Assembly (NCBI RefSeq): GCF_025642785.1
Contig: NZ_JANZKU010000012.1
Span: 1 to 64,000, forward strand
Reading direction: 5' to 3'
Origin: Pseudomonas sp. RIT-PI-AD
Lineage (GTDB): Bacteria; Pseudomonadota; Gammaproteobacteria; Pseudomonadales; Pseudomonadaceae
Length of the DNA: 64,000 nucleotides
Within the stretch, counting starts at the first letter, position 1. Each line of letters begins with the position of its first letter. The notes under the pieces were generated by a model, which ran no database searches, was not told the DNA's origin, and saw only the letters and a list, made by a program, of their open reading frames with translations. Of the stretch, positions 53,875 to 63,570 are shown in pieces. The translations under genes and the position numbers were made by a program.

Positions 53875-55784
53875 CAGCACGCGTCCTCCAACTGCCGTTG
53901 CAGGTCTTCCAGGCGCTCCAGGGCCAGCAACCAGCCTTCCTCCAGCTCGGCTTCGCGGCTCTTCAGCCGCGCCTGCTCGGCCAGCAGGTCGCGCACTTCA
54001 TCCTTGCGCGCCGCCTCGTAGAGGGCGCTGTCGCCCAGGCGGGTTTCCAGCTCGGCGAGCTTGTCGTGCAGCAGGCCCAGGTCCTTCTCCAGCTTGTCGG
54101 CCTCGCGCCGGTGCGGCGCCAGTTGCTGGCGCAGGGCGGCGGCGGCCTGGCGCTGGGCGCGCTTGTCGGTGCGCTCGACACCCGCCGGCGCGGCCGTGGC
54201 GGGCGCCTGGCGGACGCGGTAGTCGAGCAGCCAGCGGGCGTAGTCCTCGAGATCGCCTTCGAAGACCCGTACCTGCCCGTCGGCCACCAGAAGGAATTCG
54301 TCGGTGGTGCTTTTCAGCAGGTGCCGGTCGTGGGACACCACCAGCACCGCGCCGGAAAACTCTTGCAGGGCCATGGTCAGGGCCAGGCGCATTTCCAGGT
54401 CGAGGTGGTTGGTGGGTTCGTCGAGCAGCAACAGGTTGGGTTTCTGCCAGGCGATCAGCGCCAGCGCCAGGCGTGCCTTCTCGCCGCCGGAGAAATTCAG
54501 CACCGGCTCGTCGCAGCGGTTGCCGCGGAAATCGAAACCGCCGAGGAAGTCCCGCAGCGTCTGTTCGCGCTCGCTGGGGGCGAGGCGCTGGATGTGCAGC
54601 AGCGGGCTGGCCTTGGGGTCCAGGGCGTCCAGTTGATGCTGGGCGAAATAGCCGATGGCCAGGTTCTCGCCACGGCGCAGCTCGCCGCCGAGCGGTTGCA
54701 GTTCGCCGGACAGGGTCTTGATCAGGGTCGACTTGCCCGCGCCGTTGGGGCCAAGCAGGCCGATCCGCGCGCCCGGCGTGAGTTGCAGCTTGACCTGCTG
54801 CAACACGGTCTTCTCGCCGTAGCCGAGGCGGCCCTCGGCGAGATCGAGCAGCGGGCTGGAAATCTTGTCGGCTTCGCGGAAGGCGAAATCGAAGGGCGAG
54901 TCGACGTGCGCCGGCGCCAGTTCCTCCAGCCGCTCCAGGGCCTTGATCCGGCTCTGGGCCTGGCGGGCCTTGGTCGCCTGCGCCTTGAAGCGAGCGATGT
55001 ACTTCTCCATGTGCGCCCGCTGCGCCTGCTGCTTCTCGAAGGCTTGCTGCTGCTGCGCCAGGCGTTCGGCGCGGGTGCGCTCGAAGGCCGAATAGCCGCC
55101 GCGGTAGAGGGTCAGCTTGCGCTGCTCCAGGTGGATGACGTGGTCCACCACCGCGTCGAGGAAATCGCGGTCGTGGGAAATCAGCAGCAGGGTGCCGGGG
55201 TAGCTCTTCAGCCAGTCCTCCAGCCAGAGGATCGCGTCGAGGTCGAGGTGGTTGGTCGGTTCGTCCAGCAGCAGCAGGTCGGACGGGCACATCAGCGCCT
55301 GCGCCAGGTTCAGGCGCATCCGCCAGCCGCCGGAGAAGTCGCTCACCGGCAGGTCCATCTGCCCATGGCCGAAGCCCAGGCCGGCGAGCAGCTTGCGCGC
55401 GCGGGCGTCGGCGCTGTAGCCGTCGGCGTTGTCCAATTCGCTGTGCAGGCGGGCGATGGCGGTGCCGTCGTGGGCCTCTTCCGCGGCGGCGAGGTCGCGT
55501 TGCACCTGGCGCAGGTGCACGTCGCCGTCGAGCACGTAGTCCACCGCGCGGCGGTCGAGGGTATCGACCTCCTGGCGCATGTGCGCGATGCGCCAGTCGG
55601 CGGGCAAGCTGCAATCGCCGGCGTCGGGGCCGAGTTCGCCCCGGAGCAAAGCGAACAGAGTGGATTTGCCGGCGCCGTTGGCCCCGATCAGGCCGGCTTT
55701 CTGGCCGGGGTGCAGGGTCAGGTCGGCGCCTTCTAGCAGGCGCTGCGGACCACGCTGTAGAGTGAGTTGGGTCAGTCGGATCAT
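53874..55784 (-). CDS. ABC-F family ATPase (YheS/Uup type)
   Basis: A 636-residue soluble protein with two ABC domains, each with Walker A (GANGAGKST, GPNGAGKST), a signature (DFSGGWRMRLNLAQAL, NFSGGEKARLALALI) and Walker B (LLLDEPTNHLDL twice), joined by a charged linker (about residues 230-280) and ending in a C-terminal coiled coil. There is no membrane domain. ABC-F proteins act on ribosomes as translation factors; the C-terminal coil suits the Uup/YheS branch. Matches PAO1 PA5252. Confidence 0.93.
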   Translation of the reverse strand: MIRLTQLTLQRGPQRLLEGADLTLHPGQKAGLIGANGAGKSTLFALLRGELGPDAGDCSLPADWRIAHMRQEVDTLDRRAVDYVLDGDVHLRQVQRDLAAAEEAHDGTAIARLHSELDNADGYSADARARKLLAGLGFGHGQMDLPVSDFSGGWRMRLNLAQALMCPSDLLLLDEPTNHLDLDAILWLEDWLKSYPGTLLLISHDRDFLDAVVDHVIHLEQRKLTLYRGGYSAFERTRAERLAQQQQAFEKQQAQRAHMEKYIARFKAQATKARQAQSRIKALERLEELAPAHVDSPFDFAFREADKISSPLLDLAEGRLGYGEKTVLQQVKLQLTPGARIGLLGPNGAGKSTLIKTLSGELQPLGGELRRGENLAIGYFAQHQLDALDPKASPLLHIQRLAPSEREQTLRDFLGGFDFRGNRCDEPVLNFSGGEKARLALALIAWQKPNLLLLDEPTNHLDLEMRLALTMALQEFSGAVLVVSHDRHLLKSTTDEFLLVADGQVRVFEGDLEDYARWLLDYRVRQAPATAAPAGVERTDKRAQRQAAAALRQQLAPHRREADKLEKDLGLLHDKLAELETRLGDSALYEAARKDEVRDLLAEQARLKSREAELEEGWLLALERLEDLQRQLEDAC

Positions 55785-55830
55785 AAGGCGGCGGAGTTTA
55801 TCAGCTTCGCCGCCTCACCTGGGGAGCCGC

Positions 55831-56295
55831 ATGCCCGTTGGACTATGGAGTTTCGCCCTGGCGCTGTACGCCCGGCCGGGGGTGGAAGAGGCCTGTCTGC
55901 GCCTGCAGGCGCAGGGCGCGGATGTCTGCCTGCTGCTGGCTGGCGCCTGGCTGGACGGCCGCGGCATCGCCTGCGAGGAACGCCGCCTGCACGTCCTGCG
56001 CGCCATCGCCGCGCCCTGGCGGCACCTGACTATCCAACCCCTGCGTGACCTGCGCGAGAGCTGGCGGACGCCGGCGCGCGAAGACGCCGCGCTGAACGCA
56101 TTGCGCGAAGCGATCAAGGCGCTGGAACTCCAGGCCGAACGGGAATTGCTCGCGCGCCTGGAACGGGCGGCGGAAGGCTGGAGCGCCGGGGAATCCTCGC
56201 CGGCATCCGCCTGGCTCGAAACCCTGGCGGATGCGGCGGGAGAGCGGGACCGCGACGCGCTGGAGCGGTTGCGCGCAGCGGCCCTGGCACCTTAG
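55831..56295 (+). CDS. TIGR02444 family protein
   Basis: A 154-residue, mostly helical protein that starts LWSFALALYARPGVEEACLRLQAQGADVCLLLAGAWL, the diagnostic stretch of the TIGR02444 family. GGGGAG precedes the ATG. It is divergent from the ABC-F gene and its stop overlaps the algP stop (convergent). No function is known. Confidence 0.85.
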   Translation: MPVGLWSFALALYARPGVEEACLRLQAQGADVCLLLAGAWLDGRGIACEERRLHVLRAIAAPWRHLTIQPLRDLRESWRTPAREDAALNALREAIKALELQAERELLARLERAAEGWSAGESSPASAWLETLADAAGERDRDALERLRAAALAP

Positions 56296-57185
56296 GCGGT
56301 GGTCGGCGGCGTCGAGCCGTTGCTGCCGGCGCTGGCCGAACCCTGGCCTTCCGCGGGCGCGGCCGCGGGGCTGGCCGGTGCGGCGGCGGGCTTGCCACGG
56401 GTCGGCGCCTTGCGCGCGACCGGCTTAGGTGCGGCCGACTTCGGCGCGGCCTTGGCGGTGGAACCGGCGGTCGTCGGGCGGGAGGCCGGCTTGGCTGCGC
56501 CGGTGCGGGCGGGCTTCGCGGCGTCATTCGTGGTCGCGGCCTTGGACGCCGGACGGGTACGATTCGCCGGTTTGGCGGCGGGTTTTTCGCTCGCGGCGGA
56601 CGCCGGCTTGGCGGGTTTCGCCGCGCTACGGGCGGGCGACGTGGCGCCGCTCGCGGGGGTGGCCGGCTTGGCGCGGTTGACCACCGGCTTGGGCGGCGCC
56701 TTCAGCGTCTTGGTGGCGACAGGCTTGCTCGCCTCGCGGGTGGGCGCCTTGCTTGCCGGGCTACGGGAAGTCGAGACCTTGGCTTCGCGGGCGCTCAGCG
56801 CCTTGGCGGTGGCTTCGCGCACCTTGCCGATGCCCTGGGCCAGCTTCAGGCTTTCCTCGGCATCCTGCTTCAACTGGGCGATGTAGCCGCGGGTTTCCGC
56901 CTGGCGATCCTGCAACGCCTCGAGCAGGGTCTCCAGTTCGCCGACCGCCAGCTTGGCCTTGGCCTGGGCCTTGAGCTTACCGGCGCCGATCGCGTCCTGC
57001 AGCTTGGCGCGGCTGCCGAGGAGCTTGTCCTGGGTCTTGCCGCGCTGCTTCTCCAGCTTGGCCAGCAGCTTCTCCGCATCGATCAAGGCCTGGCTGCACG
57101 CGTTCTCCAAATGTTCGAGCAGGCTGCTCGACAGTTGCTGCAACAGGTGCAACGGGGTGCTCACGGGTTTCTTTTTAGCCGACAT
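56292..57185 (-). CDS. algP: histone H1-like regulator AlgP
   Basis: A 297-residue very basic protein. The N-terminal half (to about residue 140) is helical (LHLLQQLSSSLLEHLENACSQALIDAEKLLAKLEKQRG). The C-terminal half is low complexity, with repeated K-P-A/A-A-K units such as SAAKPAKPASAASEKPAAKP. In P. aeruginosa AlgP (AlgR3) affects algD expression and alginate, and its repeat region varies in length between strains. The start is at 57185 before MSAKKKP. Divergent from the FKBP gene. Confidence 0.93.
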   Translation of the reverse strand: MSAKKKPVSTPLHLLQQLSSSLLEHLENACSQALIDAEKLLAKLEKQRGKTQDKLLGSRAKLQDAIGAGKLKAQAKAKLAVGELETLLEALQDRQAETRGYIAQLKQDAEESLKLAQGIGKVREATAKALSAREAKVSTSRSPASKAPTREASKPVATKTLKAPPKPVVNRAKPATPASGATSPARSAAKPAKPASAASEKPAAKPANRTRPASKAATTNDAAKPARTGAAKPASRPTTAGSTAKAAPKSAAPKPVARKAPTRGKPAAAPASPAAAPAEGQGSASAGSNGSTPPTTA

Positions 57186-57310
57186 AGACGCCTCCGGGGC
57201 GGACGGGAATGCGCCCCATACTAGACACCTGTCCGGGCACTCGCCAGCACTGCATCGAGTCACGCGCCGCGACTGGCATAATCCTCGCCCTCGACCCACG
57301 GAGAACCCCC

Positions 57311-57964
57311 ATGTCGCGTCCGCTGTTGCTCGGTCTTCTGCTGCTCTCGCCGCTCGCCCAGGCGGCCGAACCCGAGAGCCCCCACGATCTGGCCTACAGC
57401 CTCGGGGTACGCCTGGGCGAGCGCCTGCACGAGGAAGTACCGGACCTGCAACTGGAAGCGCTGCTCAAAGGCCTGAGCGATGCCTACCGCGGCGGCACGC
57501 TGGAACTGCCGGCGGCGCGCATCGAACAATTGCAGGCGGCCCACGAGGCCCGCATGGCCGAGGCGGAACGGCTGCACACCCGGGAGATCGCCGCGGAAAC
57601 CCGTTTCCTGGTGGAGGAAAAGGCCAAGCCCGGCGTACGCGAACTGCCCGGCGGGCTACTGGTGAGCGTGCTGCACGCGGGCCAGCCGAATGCGCCGCGG
57701 CCGCGCGCGGGCGGCGAAGTGCGCGTGCGCTACAGCGGGCGTCTGGCGGATGGGAGTCTGTTCGATGCGAACGAAGCGCCGCAATGGTTCAAGCTGGACA
57801 GCGTGATCGCCGGCTGGCGCCAGGCACTGGTGGAGATGCCGGTCGGCGCGAAATGGCGGCTGGTGATTCCCTCGGCCCTGGCCTACGGCGCCGAAGGGGC
57901 GGGCGATCTGATTCCGCCCTACGCCCCCCTGGTATTCGAACTGGAACTGCTCGACAGCCGCTGA
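57311..57964 (+). CDS. FKBP-type peptidyl-prolyl isomerase, exported
   Basis: A 217-residue protein with a signal peptide (LLLGLLLLSPLAQAA), an FkpA/Mip-like helical dimerisation region (residues 25-110) and a C-terminal FKBP domain (VRVRYSGRLADGSLFD, WRQALVEMPVGAKWRLVIPSALAYG, LVFELELLD). It should assist folding in the periplasm. GGAGAACC precedes the ATG. Same place as PAO1 PA5254 between algP and algQ. Confidence 0.92.
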   Translation: MSRPLLLGLLLLSPLAQAAEPESPHDLAYSLGVRLGERLHEEVPDLQLEALLKGLSDAYRGGTLELPAARIEQLQAAHEARMAEAERLHTREIAAETRFLVEEKAKPGVRELPGGLLVSVLHAGQPNAPRPRAGGEVRVRYSGRLADGSLFDANEAPQWFKLDSVIAGWRQALVEMPVGAKWRLVIPSALAYGAEGAGDLIPPYAPLVFELELLDSR

Positions 57965-57965
57965 A

Positions 57966-58436
57966 TCAGGCGGGTTCGACGTCCTGCTGCTGATGGGTGT
58001 TGTGCAACACCTCGATCAGGCAGTCCTCCAGCTCGAAACGCTCGTTGAGCAACTGGCCGAGGCGCTTGAGCTCCTCGGTGAGGCAGGTTTCCCGGGAAGC
58101 GCCCTTGTCGCACTGGTCGTTGAACGCCAGGGCTTCCTCGGTGATGACCTCGATGCGCGGGTAGATCTGCCGGGCGAGCTCCAGGCCACGCTGGTCGCCG
58201 TAGGCCTTGGCTTCGCTGAGCAGGTGTTCGTAGACCTCGAAATGGCCGGCGGACACGTAGTCAACCAGGGTCTCGCAGAAACTCGACAGGGCCTCGGGAT
58301 TGTCGCCGGGCGCCTGCGGGGCGTCGCTCAAGGCCTTGTAGCGACGGACCAGTTCATGCCGCTCCTGCAACCAGCGATCGATCAGAAGATGGACACCGCC
58401 CCAGCGTTCCTGGGCGTTCTGGCAACTCTCGAGCAT
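57966..58436 (-). CDS. algQ: AlgQ/Rsd anti-sigma70 factor
   Basis: A 156-residue helical protein of the Rsd/AlgQ family. It starts [30 protein letters not shown] and contains the sigma-contacting segment [18 protein letters not shown]. In P. aeruginosa AlgQ binds sigma70 region 4 and promotes alginate, siderophore and virulence gene expression. It is convergent with the FKBP gene, 1 base between stops. Confidence 0.95.
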   Translation of the reverse strand: MLESCQNAQERWGGVHLLIDRWLQERHELVRRYKALSDAPQAPGDNPEALSSFCETLVDYVSAGHFEVYEHLLSEAKAYGDQRGLELARQIYPRIEVITEEALAFNDQCDKGASRETCLTEELKRLGQLLNERFELEDCLIEVLHNTHQQQDVEPA

Positions 58437-58655
58437 GATGGCTTCCCTTGTCTTTAATGCTGTGGACGTCTGCTCCGAGACGCTCTTGTCGATCGGCGAA
58501 CAGTCGTGGGGAAGGCCCGCGGACGACTGTCCGACGGGAGTGTGGGGGCCAGATTATGCCGCCTGTCAGATGCCTTCAAGGCACCCGAGGGGAAAATTTC
58601 ATACGCTCGTTCGAACGCAAAAAACACTGAACCGAAGGGTTCCCGCGGGGTCCTC

Positions 58656-58676
58656 AGCCCGCACCGGATGCGGGCT
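58656..58676 (-). terminator. stem-loop after dsbB
   Basis: AGCCCGCA and TGCGGGCT form a perfect 8-base-pair stem with a 5-base loop, 10 bases past the dsbB stop. It lacks a U-tract on the minus strand, so termination strength is uncertain. Confidence 0.5.
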
Positions 58677-58685
58677 GCACGTTCT

Positions 58686-59177
58686 TCAGGCGCGGCGCAG
58701 CAACTGATACAGGCTAAACAGCATCATGCCGACGAAGGCCAGCAGCGCCCATTCCGGCAGGCTCATGCCGAACAGGGTCCAGGTCACCTCCACGCAGTCC
58801 GCACTGCCATGCAGCACCAGGCCGATGATCTCCTGGAAGGGCAGCGCGTCCATCATGTATTCCAGGCTGGGCAGGCAGGCGGGCAATTGGTCGGCGGGCA
58901 CGTTCTGCAGCCAGATCTGCCGGCCGGCGGTGGCACCGCCGCCGGCCGCGCTGAACAACATCAGCGCGGCGTACACACGGCGCCCGATGGTCGCGGGGTT
59001 GTGCAGGAAACCGAGCAGGCCGAAGACCCCGAAGAGAATCACGAAGATGCGCTGCAGGATGCACAGCGGACAGGGCGCCAACCCGACCACGTGCTCCAGA
59101 TACAAGGCGCCGGCCATGATGGCGACGCTACCGAGAAAAGCCAGGAGAAACAGCGAGCGGGGGCTGGCCAGAGGCAT
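58686..59177 (-). CDS. dsbB: disulfide bond formation protein DsbB/DsbH
   Basis: A 163-residue inner-membrane oxidoreductase with four membrane helices. The quinone-linked pair is CPLC (C36, C39) and the second periplasmic pair is C101 and C128. It reoxidises DsbA using ubiquinone. PAO1 encodes two such proteins; this is the one next to algQ, sometimes named DsbH. The start MPLASPRSLFLLAFLG is at 59177. Confidence 0.93.
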   Translation of the reverse strand: MPLASPRSLFLLAFLGSVAIMAGALYLEHVVGLAPCPLCILQRIFVILFGVFGLLGFLHNPATIGRRVYAALMLFSAAGGGATAGRQIWLQNVPADQLPACLPSLEYMMDALPFQEIIGLVLHGSADCVEVTWTLFGMSLPEWALLAFVGMMLFSLYQLLRRA

Positions 59178-59347
59178 GGCGGCTCCGTTAGGGGGTCGAG
59201 GAAGGCGGTTACGGTAGAGCAAGCCCTGGGGGCTTTCAAGACGCAGCGCGGCGGCGGAGGGGATGTCGGTCCGGATTAATGCGCCACGCGTCCGATTATG
59301 CCCGGCGAGCCGCTGTGCCGCGCCGACCGGAGTCGGCGCGGCGAGGC

Positions 59348-60592
59348 CTAGCCGACCCGTTGCAGCGCGGACGGACGCGGCAACTGGCGCCGTTCCAGGG
59401 TATCGAAGCCCTCGCGGAACAACTGGTTGCTGCGTTCGACTTCGCCGAGCTCGGCCAGCAGGTGGGCCAGTTCGGCGCAGGTCTCCGGGTCGCGCTGCAA
59501 CGTCAGGCTCGACTCGAGGTAGTCGCGGGCCTTGCCCCACAGCTGGTTATGCAGGCACAGGCGCCCGAGGGTCAGCAGCAGCGCGGGGTCACCCGGTTGC
59601 TGGGCCAACCAGCCTTCGGCGGTCTGCAACTGCCGGGCCGGATCGGCGCCCCGCAGTAGCCCGTATTCCCGCACCAGATGGCTGTCGTACTGCCTTTTCA
59701 ACGCCTGGCGGATCACCTGCTCAGCCTCCTCCTGGGCATCCAGCCGCCGCAGTTGCCCGGCGTAGGCGGCCACCAGGGCCGGTTCGTTGCGCTGCGCCGA
59801 AGGCACCTGCTGCCAGGCCCGGGTCAGGTCCTGCAACGGACTCTCGCCGTCCGCGGCGGGCTGGCCGGCCTCGGCGAGCCGCTGGGTCCAGACATGCCGC
59901 TCCAGGGCGTTCAGTTCGCTTTCGCCGAGGATCTTTTCCTTGCGCAACTCGGGTAGCAGCCCGATGGCCGCCGACCAGGCGCCGCGCTGCACATAGAGCC
60001 GCTGCAACTGGCGCAGCACCTGATGATGATGGGGATGGCGGCTGCGCATCGCCTCCAGGGTTTCCTCGGCCTTGTCCGGCTCGCCGCGGGCCTGCTGCAA
60101 TTCGGCATGGGTCAGGGCGATGGCCAGTTCGGCCTGCGGTTGGCGCTCCAGGGCGCGTTCCAGCAGGGCGTCGCTTTCGGCATGCTCGCCCAGCTCGTGG
60201 GCCGCGCGGGCGGCGCCGAGGTAGTACACCAGCGGCTGCGGGTCGGCTTCGGCGGCGCGCTTGAGATGACGCTGGGCCCGGGCCCAGCGCCCTTCGGCCA
60301 GATCGAGGAAGCCTTGCTCCGAAGCCTGGCGCACGCGCCGCTGCTTGTGCCGCCGCGACCAAGGGTTGAGCGCGCCGCCGGAAGCGGCCAGCAACACGAT
60401 CAACAGGCGCAGCAGATAAAGCAACAGGACGACCACCGCCACCAGGGCCAGGGTGGCCCACAGGCTCGCCTCGTAGCGGAAGCCTTCATAGGCGATCAAC
60501 ACGTAGCCTTTGTGCTCGGCGATCGCTAACCCCAGCAGCGCCAGGCCGGCCGCCACCAGGAGCAGGAGAATCAGCAGGCCGACGCGCTTCAT
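59348..60592 (-). CDS. hemY: HemY-like TPR membrane protein
   Basis: A 414-residue inner-membrane protein with two N-terminal helices (about 4-25 and 43-67), EHKGYVLIAYEGFRYEASLWATL between them, and a C-terminal TPR array. It belongs to the E. coli-type HemY family of haem-operon proteins (not the Bacillus oxidase). It overlaps hemX by 4 bases (ATGA) and ends the hemC-hemD-hemX-hemY operon. Its role in haem synthesis is regulatory or scaffold-like and not well defined. Confidence 0.92.
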   Translation of the reverse strand: MKRVGLLILLLLVAAGLALLGLAIAEHKGYVLIAYEGFRYEASLWATLALVAVVVLLLYLLRLLIVLLAASGGALNPWSRRHKQRRVRQASEQGFLDLAEGRWARAQRHLKRAAEADPQPLVYYLGAARAAHELGEHAESDALLERALERQPQAELAIALTHAELQQARGEPDKAEETLEAMRSRHPHHHQVLRQLQRLYVQRGAWSAAIGLLPELRKEKILGESELNALERHVWTQRLAEAGQPAADGESPLQDLTRAWQQVPSAQRNEPALVAAYAGQLRRLDAQEEAEQVIRQALKRQYDSHLVREYGLLRGADPARQLQTAEGWLAQQPGDPALLLTLGRLCLHNQLWGKARDYLESSLTLQRDPETCAELAHLLAELGEVERSNQLFREGFDTLERRQLPRPSALQRVG

Positions 60593-61713
60593 GGCGCCTC
60601 CCCCGCTTCCGCGGCTTCGGGCTCCACGGGCACGGCGTCACGGGCGGCCTGCTTGTGCTGCAGGTAGGCCTGCACCGCATCCAGGGCGCCGCTGAGATCG
60701 GGCGTGGCCACCGCCACCGGCTGCTTCTCCAGGTCGTCGAGGCGCGCACGGAGGGCACGGCTCTCCGGGTTATCCCGGTTAAAATGGGCATCGAGCACGC
60801 CGCGCGCCTGGCTCAGGGCTTGCCGATAGACCTCGGCTTCCCCATGCAACGCGCCCCACTGGGCTTGCTCCAGGGCCAGGGAAAGCGTCAGGCGCACTTG
60901 ATCCAGGCTCTGCCCGGCCAGCAAGGGGCGGATGTTGCGGTCGGCGTCGAAGTCGATGCGGAAATATTCCGAGAGCTTGGCCAACCACTGCGCCCAGCGC
61001 CCATCGTCCTTGTGCTGAGCGGCCAGGGCGCTCAGGGCGTCGCCCTTGTTCTCGAACACCGGGGCCTGCGGGTTGAGGGCGGCGGCCTGCTCGCGCAAGG
61101 CACCCAGTTGCAGGAACAGCCCGGTGCGGTCCGGGCGCGGCAGCGTGCGCAGGGCCTCCAGGCTCTTCGCCAGTTGTTGGCGAGCGGCATAGCCGCTGGG
61201 GTCGTTCTGCTCGCGGAGAATGTCGTCGGCCGCCTGCACCAGCGCCTGGGCGCTTTCGATGTCCTGCAAGGCGGACAGGCGCAGCGCCGCCAGGCGCAAC
61301 AGGTGCTCGGCCTCGGCCAGGCGCCAATCCTGCCGACTGGCCCCGAGCACGCTTTCCAGGCGCTCGCTCAGGCGTTGTTGTTCGCCCTGCAGGCTGGCCA
61401 ACAGGCGCTGGCGCTCTTCCAGTTCGTTCGGCGCCGGCAGCTCCGCCAGGCGCGCGCTGAGCCGCTGCTCGCGCAGGGCGACCGCCTGGGCTTCGCCACG
61501 GGCGCTCTCCAACTGGGCGAGACGCTGCTGGTCGCGAGCATCCAGCTGGCGAACCTGCCACAGGCTCCACCCTCCGACGACGCTGGCGGCGATGCCCACC
61601 AGCAGCGCCAACAGGGCTACGCCGGTACCGCGGGAGGCAGGGCGCTCGGCCAGGCTCACCGGCTCGGGGGTCAGGGTCGTCTGTTCGTCTTTCGGAAAGG
61701 CTGTCTCGCTCAC
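60589..61713 (-). CDS. hemX: HemX (uroporphyrinogen III methyltransferase-like membrane protein)
   Basis: A 374-residue protein with one N-terminal membrane helix (about residues 31-53, VALLALLVGIAASVVGGWSLW), a long coiled coil and a C-terminal helical domain with WAQWLAKLSEYFRID. Despite the common name, no methyltransferase motifs are seen. The GTG start at 61713 has AGGA upstream. It lies between hemD and hemY. Confidence 0.9.
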   Translation of the reverse strand: MSETAFPKDEQTTLTPEPVSLAERPASRGTGVALLALLVGIAASVVGGWSLWQVRQLDARDQQRLAQLESARGEAQAVALREQRLSARLAELPAPNELEERQRLLASLQGEQQRLSERLESVLGASRQDWRLAEAEHLLRLAALRLSALQDIESAQALVQAADDILREQNDPSGYAARQQLAKSLEALRTLPRPDRTGLFLQLGALREQAAALNPQAPVFENKGDALSALAAQHKDDGRWAQWLAKLSEYFRIDFDADRNIRPLLAGQSLDQVRLTLSLALEQAQWGALHGEAEVYRQALSQARGVLDAHFNRDNPESRALRARLDDLEKQPVAVATPDLSGALDAVQAYLQHKQAARDAVPVEPEAAEAGEAP

Positions 61714-61729
61714 GTATCCATCCTTTGCA

Positions 61730-62524
61730 TCAAGGGGAAGGCGTCGCGGAAGTCCCGAGCGCCGCCAGCAAGGCCGCGGCACTGGCGCCACGACAATCCA
61801 CTACATTCTTCGCACCGGCAACGCGCGCCTGCTCGGCCACCCGGGGGCTCGGCACGAACAGCGGCATCGCGGAAAGGTCCGGCCAGGCATCGCCCGCCAA
61901 TTGGAGCAGGTGCGCAAACCCCTGCCCACTGCTGACCACCAGGCCGTTCAAGCGTTCCGCCGCTATCCGCCGCGCCAGGGTGCCCGGCGGGTAACTCGGC
62001 AGCCGCCGCCGATAAAGTTCCAGATAGTCCACGGCGACGCCGCGTTCGCGCAACCGCTCGGCGAGCAGCCCGCGCCCGCCTTCGCCGCGCAGGATCAGCG
62101 CGCGCGGCTCTGGCCGGGCCAAGGCCTCGGCCAGGGCCGGCAGCGCCAGCAGGGCTTCGCTGTCGTCGCCCGTCTCGGGCCAGGCGACGTCCAGCCCATA
62201 GTCGAGGAGCAACTGCGCCGTGGCGCCGCCCACGCTGAACCAGCGTTGCGCGAAAGGCGGCTGCGGCCAGTAGCGGTCCAACAGCTCCAGGCCACAACGC
62301 GCGGCGGGCTTGCTGACCACGATCACCGCGGCGTAGCGGTCCAGATCGAGGATCAGGTTGCGCTGCGCCGGGGTTTCCGCGAGGGCCTCGATCGCCAGCA
62401 ACGGCAGGCAGGAGCCGTACACCCCGCGTTCGGCGAGCGCTCCGGCCAGGGCCGCGCAGTCATCGGCGGGGCGGGTCAGCAACAGGCGCCAACCACCGGT
62501 CCCGGGCGCGGTGGCAGGCGTCAC
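61730..62524 (-). CDS. hemD: uroporphyrinogen-III synthase
   Basis: A 264-residue enzyme that cyclises hydroxymethylbilane with ring-D inversion. The sequence is weakly conserved as usual, but [23 protein letters not shown] at the start, [14 protein letters not shown] and [16 protein letters not shown] mark the two lobes. The GTG start overlaps the hemC stop (GTGA), so the two are translationally coupled. Confidence 0.92.
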   Translation of the reverse strand: MTPATAPGTGGWRLLLTRPADDCAALAGALAERGVYGSCLPLLAIEALAETPAQRNLILDLDRYAAVIVVSKPAARCGLELLDRYWPQPPFAQRWFSVGGATAQLLLDYGLDVAWPETGDDSEALLALPALAEALARPEPRALILRGEGGRGLLAERLRERGVAVDYLELYRRRLPSYPPGTLARRIAAERLNGLVVSSGQGFAHLLQLAGDAWPDLSAMPLFVPSPRVAEQARVAGAKNVVDCRGASAAALLAALGTSATPSP

Positions 62525-63459
62525 TCCGCGCCGGCCTCGCCGTAGACCGCCGCGAGGATGGTCGCGGCGCCCTTGTCCAGCAGTTCTTCGGCGACGCGCA
62601 CGCCGAGGGCCTCGGCGTCGGCCGCGGCGGCATGCCCCTCGGCCCGCAGCAACAGGCTGCCGTCCGGATGGCCCACCAGGCCGCGAAGCCAGAGTTGGTC
62701 GCCCTGCAATTCGGCATAGCAGGCGATCGGCACCTGGCAGCCGCCGTTGAGGTGTTTGTTCAGCGCCCGCTCGGCGCTGACGCGCAAGGAAGTCTGCGGA
62801 TGATGCAAGGCCTCCAGCAGGCGATGGATCTCGTGATCCTCGCTGCGGCACTCGATGCCCACCGCGCCCTGCCCGCCGGCGGGCAGGCTGTCGGCCACCG
62901 ACAGGGAGGAACGGATGCGCGCCTCGAAGCCCAGGCGGATCAAACCGGCGGCGGCGAGGATGATGGCGTCGTATTCGCCGGCATCCAGCTTGGCCAGACG
63001 CGTGTTGACGTTGCCGCGCAGGAAATGGATGGTCAGGTCGGGCCGCCGGGCCAGCAATTGAGCCTGGCGACGCAGGCTGGAGGTGCCCACCACGCTGCCC
63101 GGCGGCAGGTCATCCAGGCTTCCATGGGCATTGGAGACGAAGGCGTCGCGCGGGTCTTCGCGCTCGCAGATGCAGAACAGCCCGAGGCCCTCGGGAAAAT
63201 CCATGGGTACGTCCTTCATGGAGTGCACGGCGATATCGGCCTCGTGCTCCAGCAGGGCGGTTTCCAGCTCCTTGACGAACAATCCCTTGCCGCCGATCTT
63301 CGCCAGGGGTGCATCGAGCAGCTTGTCGCCGCGGCTGACCATGGGCACCAGGCTGACGCTCAAACCCGGATGCGCCTGTTCCAGGCGCGACTTGACGAAC
63401 TCGGCCTGCCACAGGGCCAAGGCACTCTTACGGGTGGCGATGCGGATTTCGCGGGGCAT
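62521..63459 (-). CDS. hemC: hydroxymethylbilane synthase (porphobilinogen deaminase)
   Basis: A 312-residue enzyme that polymerises four porphobilinogens. It starts [19 protein letters not shown] and has [39 protein letters not shown] and the dipyrromethane-cofactor Cys in [15 protein letters not shown] take the ATG at 63459; an in-frame Met 33 bases upstream extends beyond the family N-terminus. First gene of the hem operon and directly downstream of algR, as in P. aeruginosa. Confidence 0.97.
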   Translation of the reverse strand: MPREIRIATRKSALALWQAEFVKSRLEQAHPGLSVSLVPMVSRGDKLLDAPLAKIGGKGLFVKELETALLEHEADIAVHSMKDVPMDFPEGLGLFCICEREDPRDAFVSNAHGSLDDLPPGSVVGTSSLRRQAQLLARRPDLTIHFLRGNVNTRLAKLDAGEYDAIILAAAGLIRLGFEARIRSSLSVADSLPAGGQGAVGIECRSEDHEIHRLLEALHHPQTSLRVSAERALNKHLNGGCQVPIACYAELQGDQLWLRGLVGHPDGSLLLRAEGHAAAADAEALGVRVAEELLDKGAATILAAVYGEAGAE

Positions 63460-63570
63460 GACAGGTAATTCCAGGAACGAACTACCGGGCATGATACCAG
63501 CCGCGACGACCGGCGAATTGAGGCTCGTCAGTGCGCGCGGCGGTGTTCGGGCAGGGAAGCGGCACGGCCG

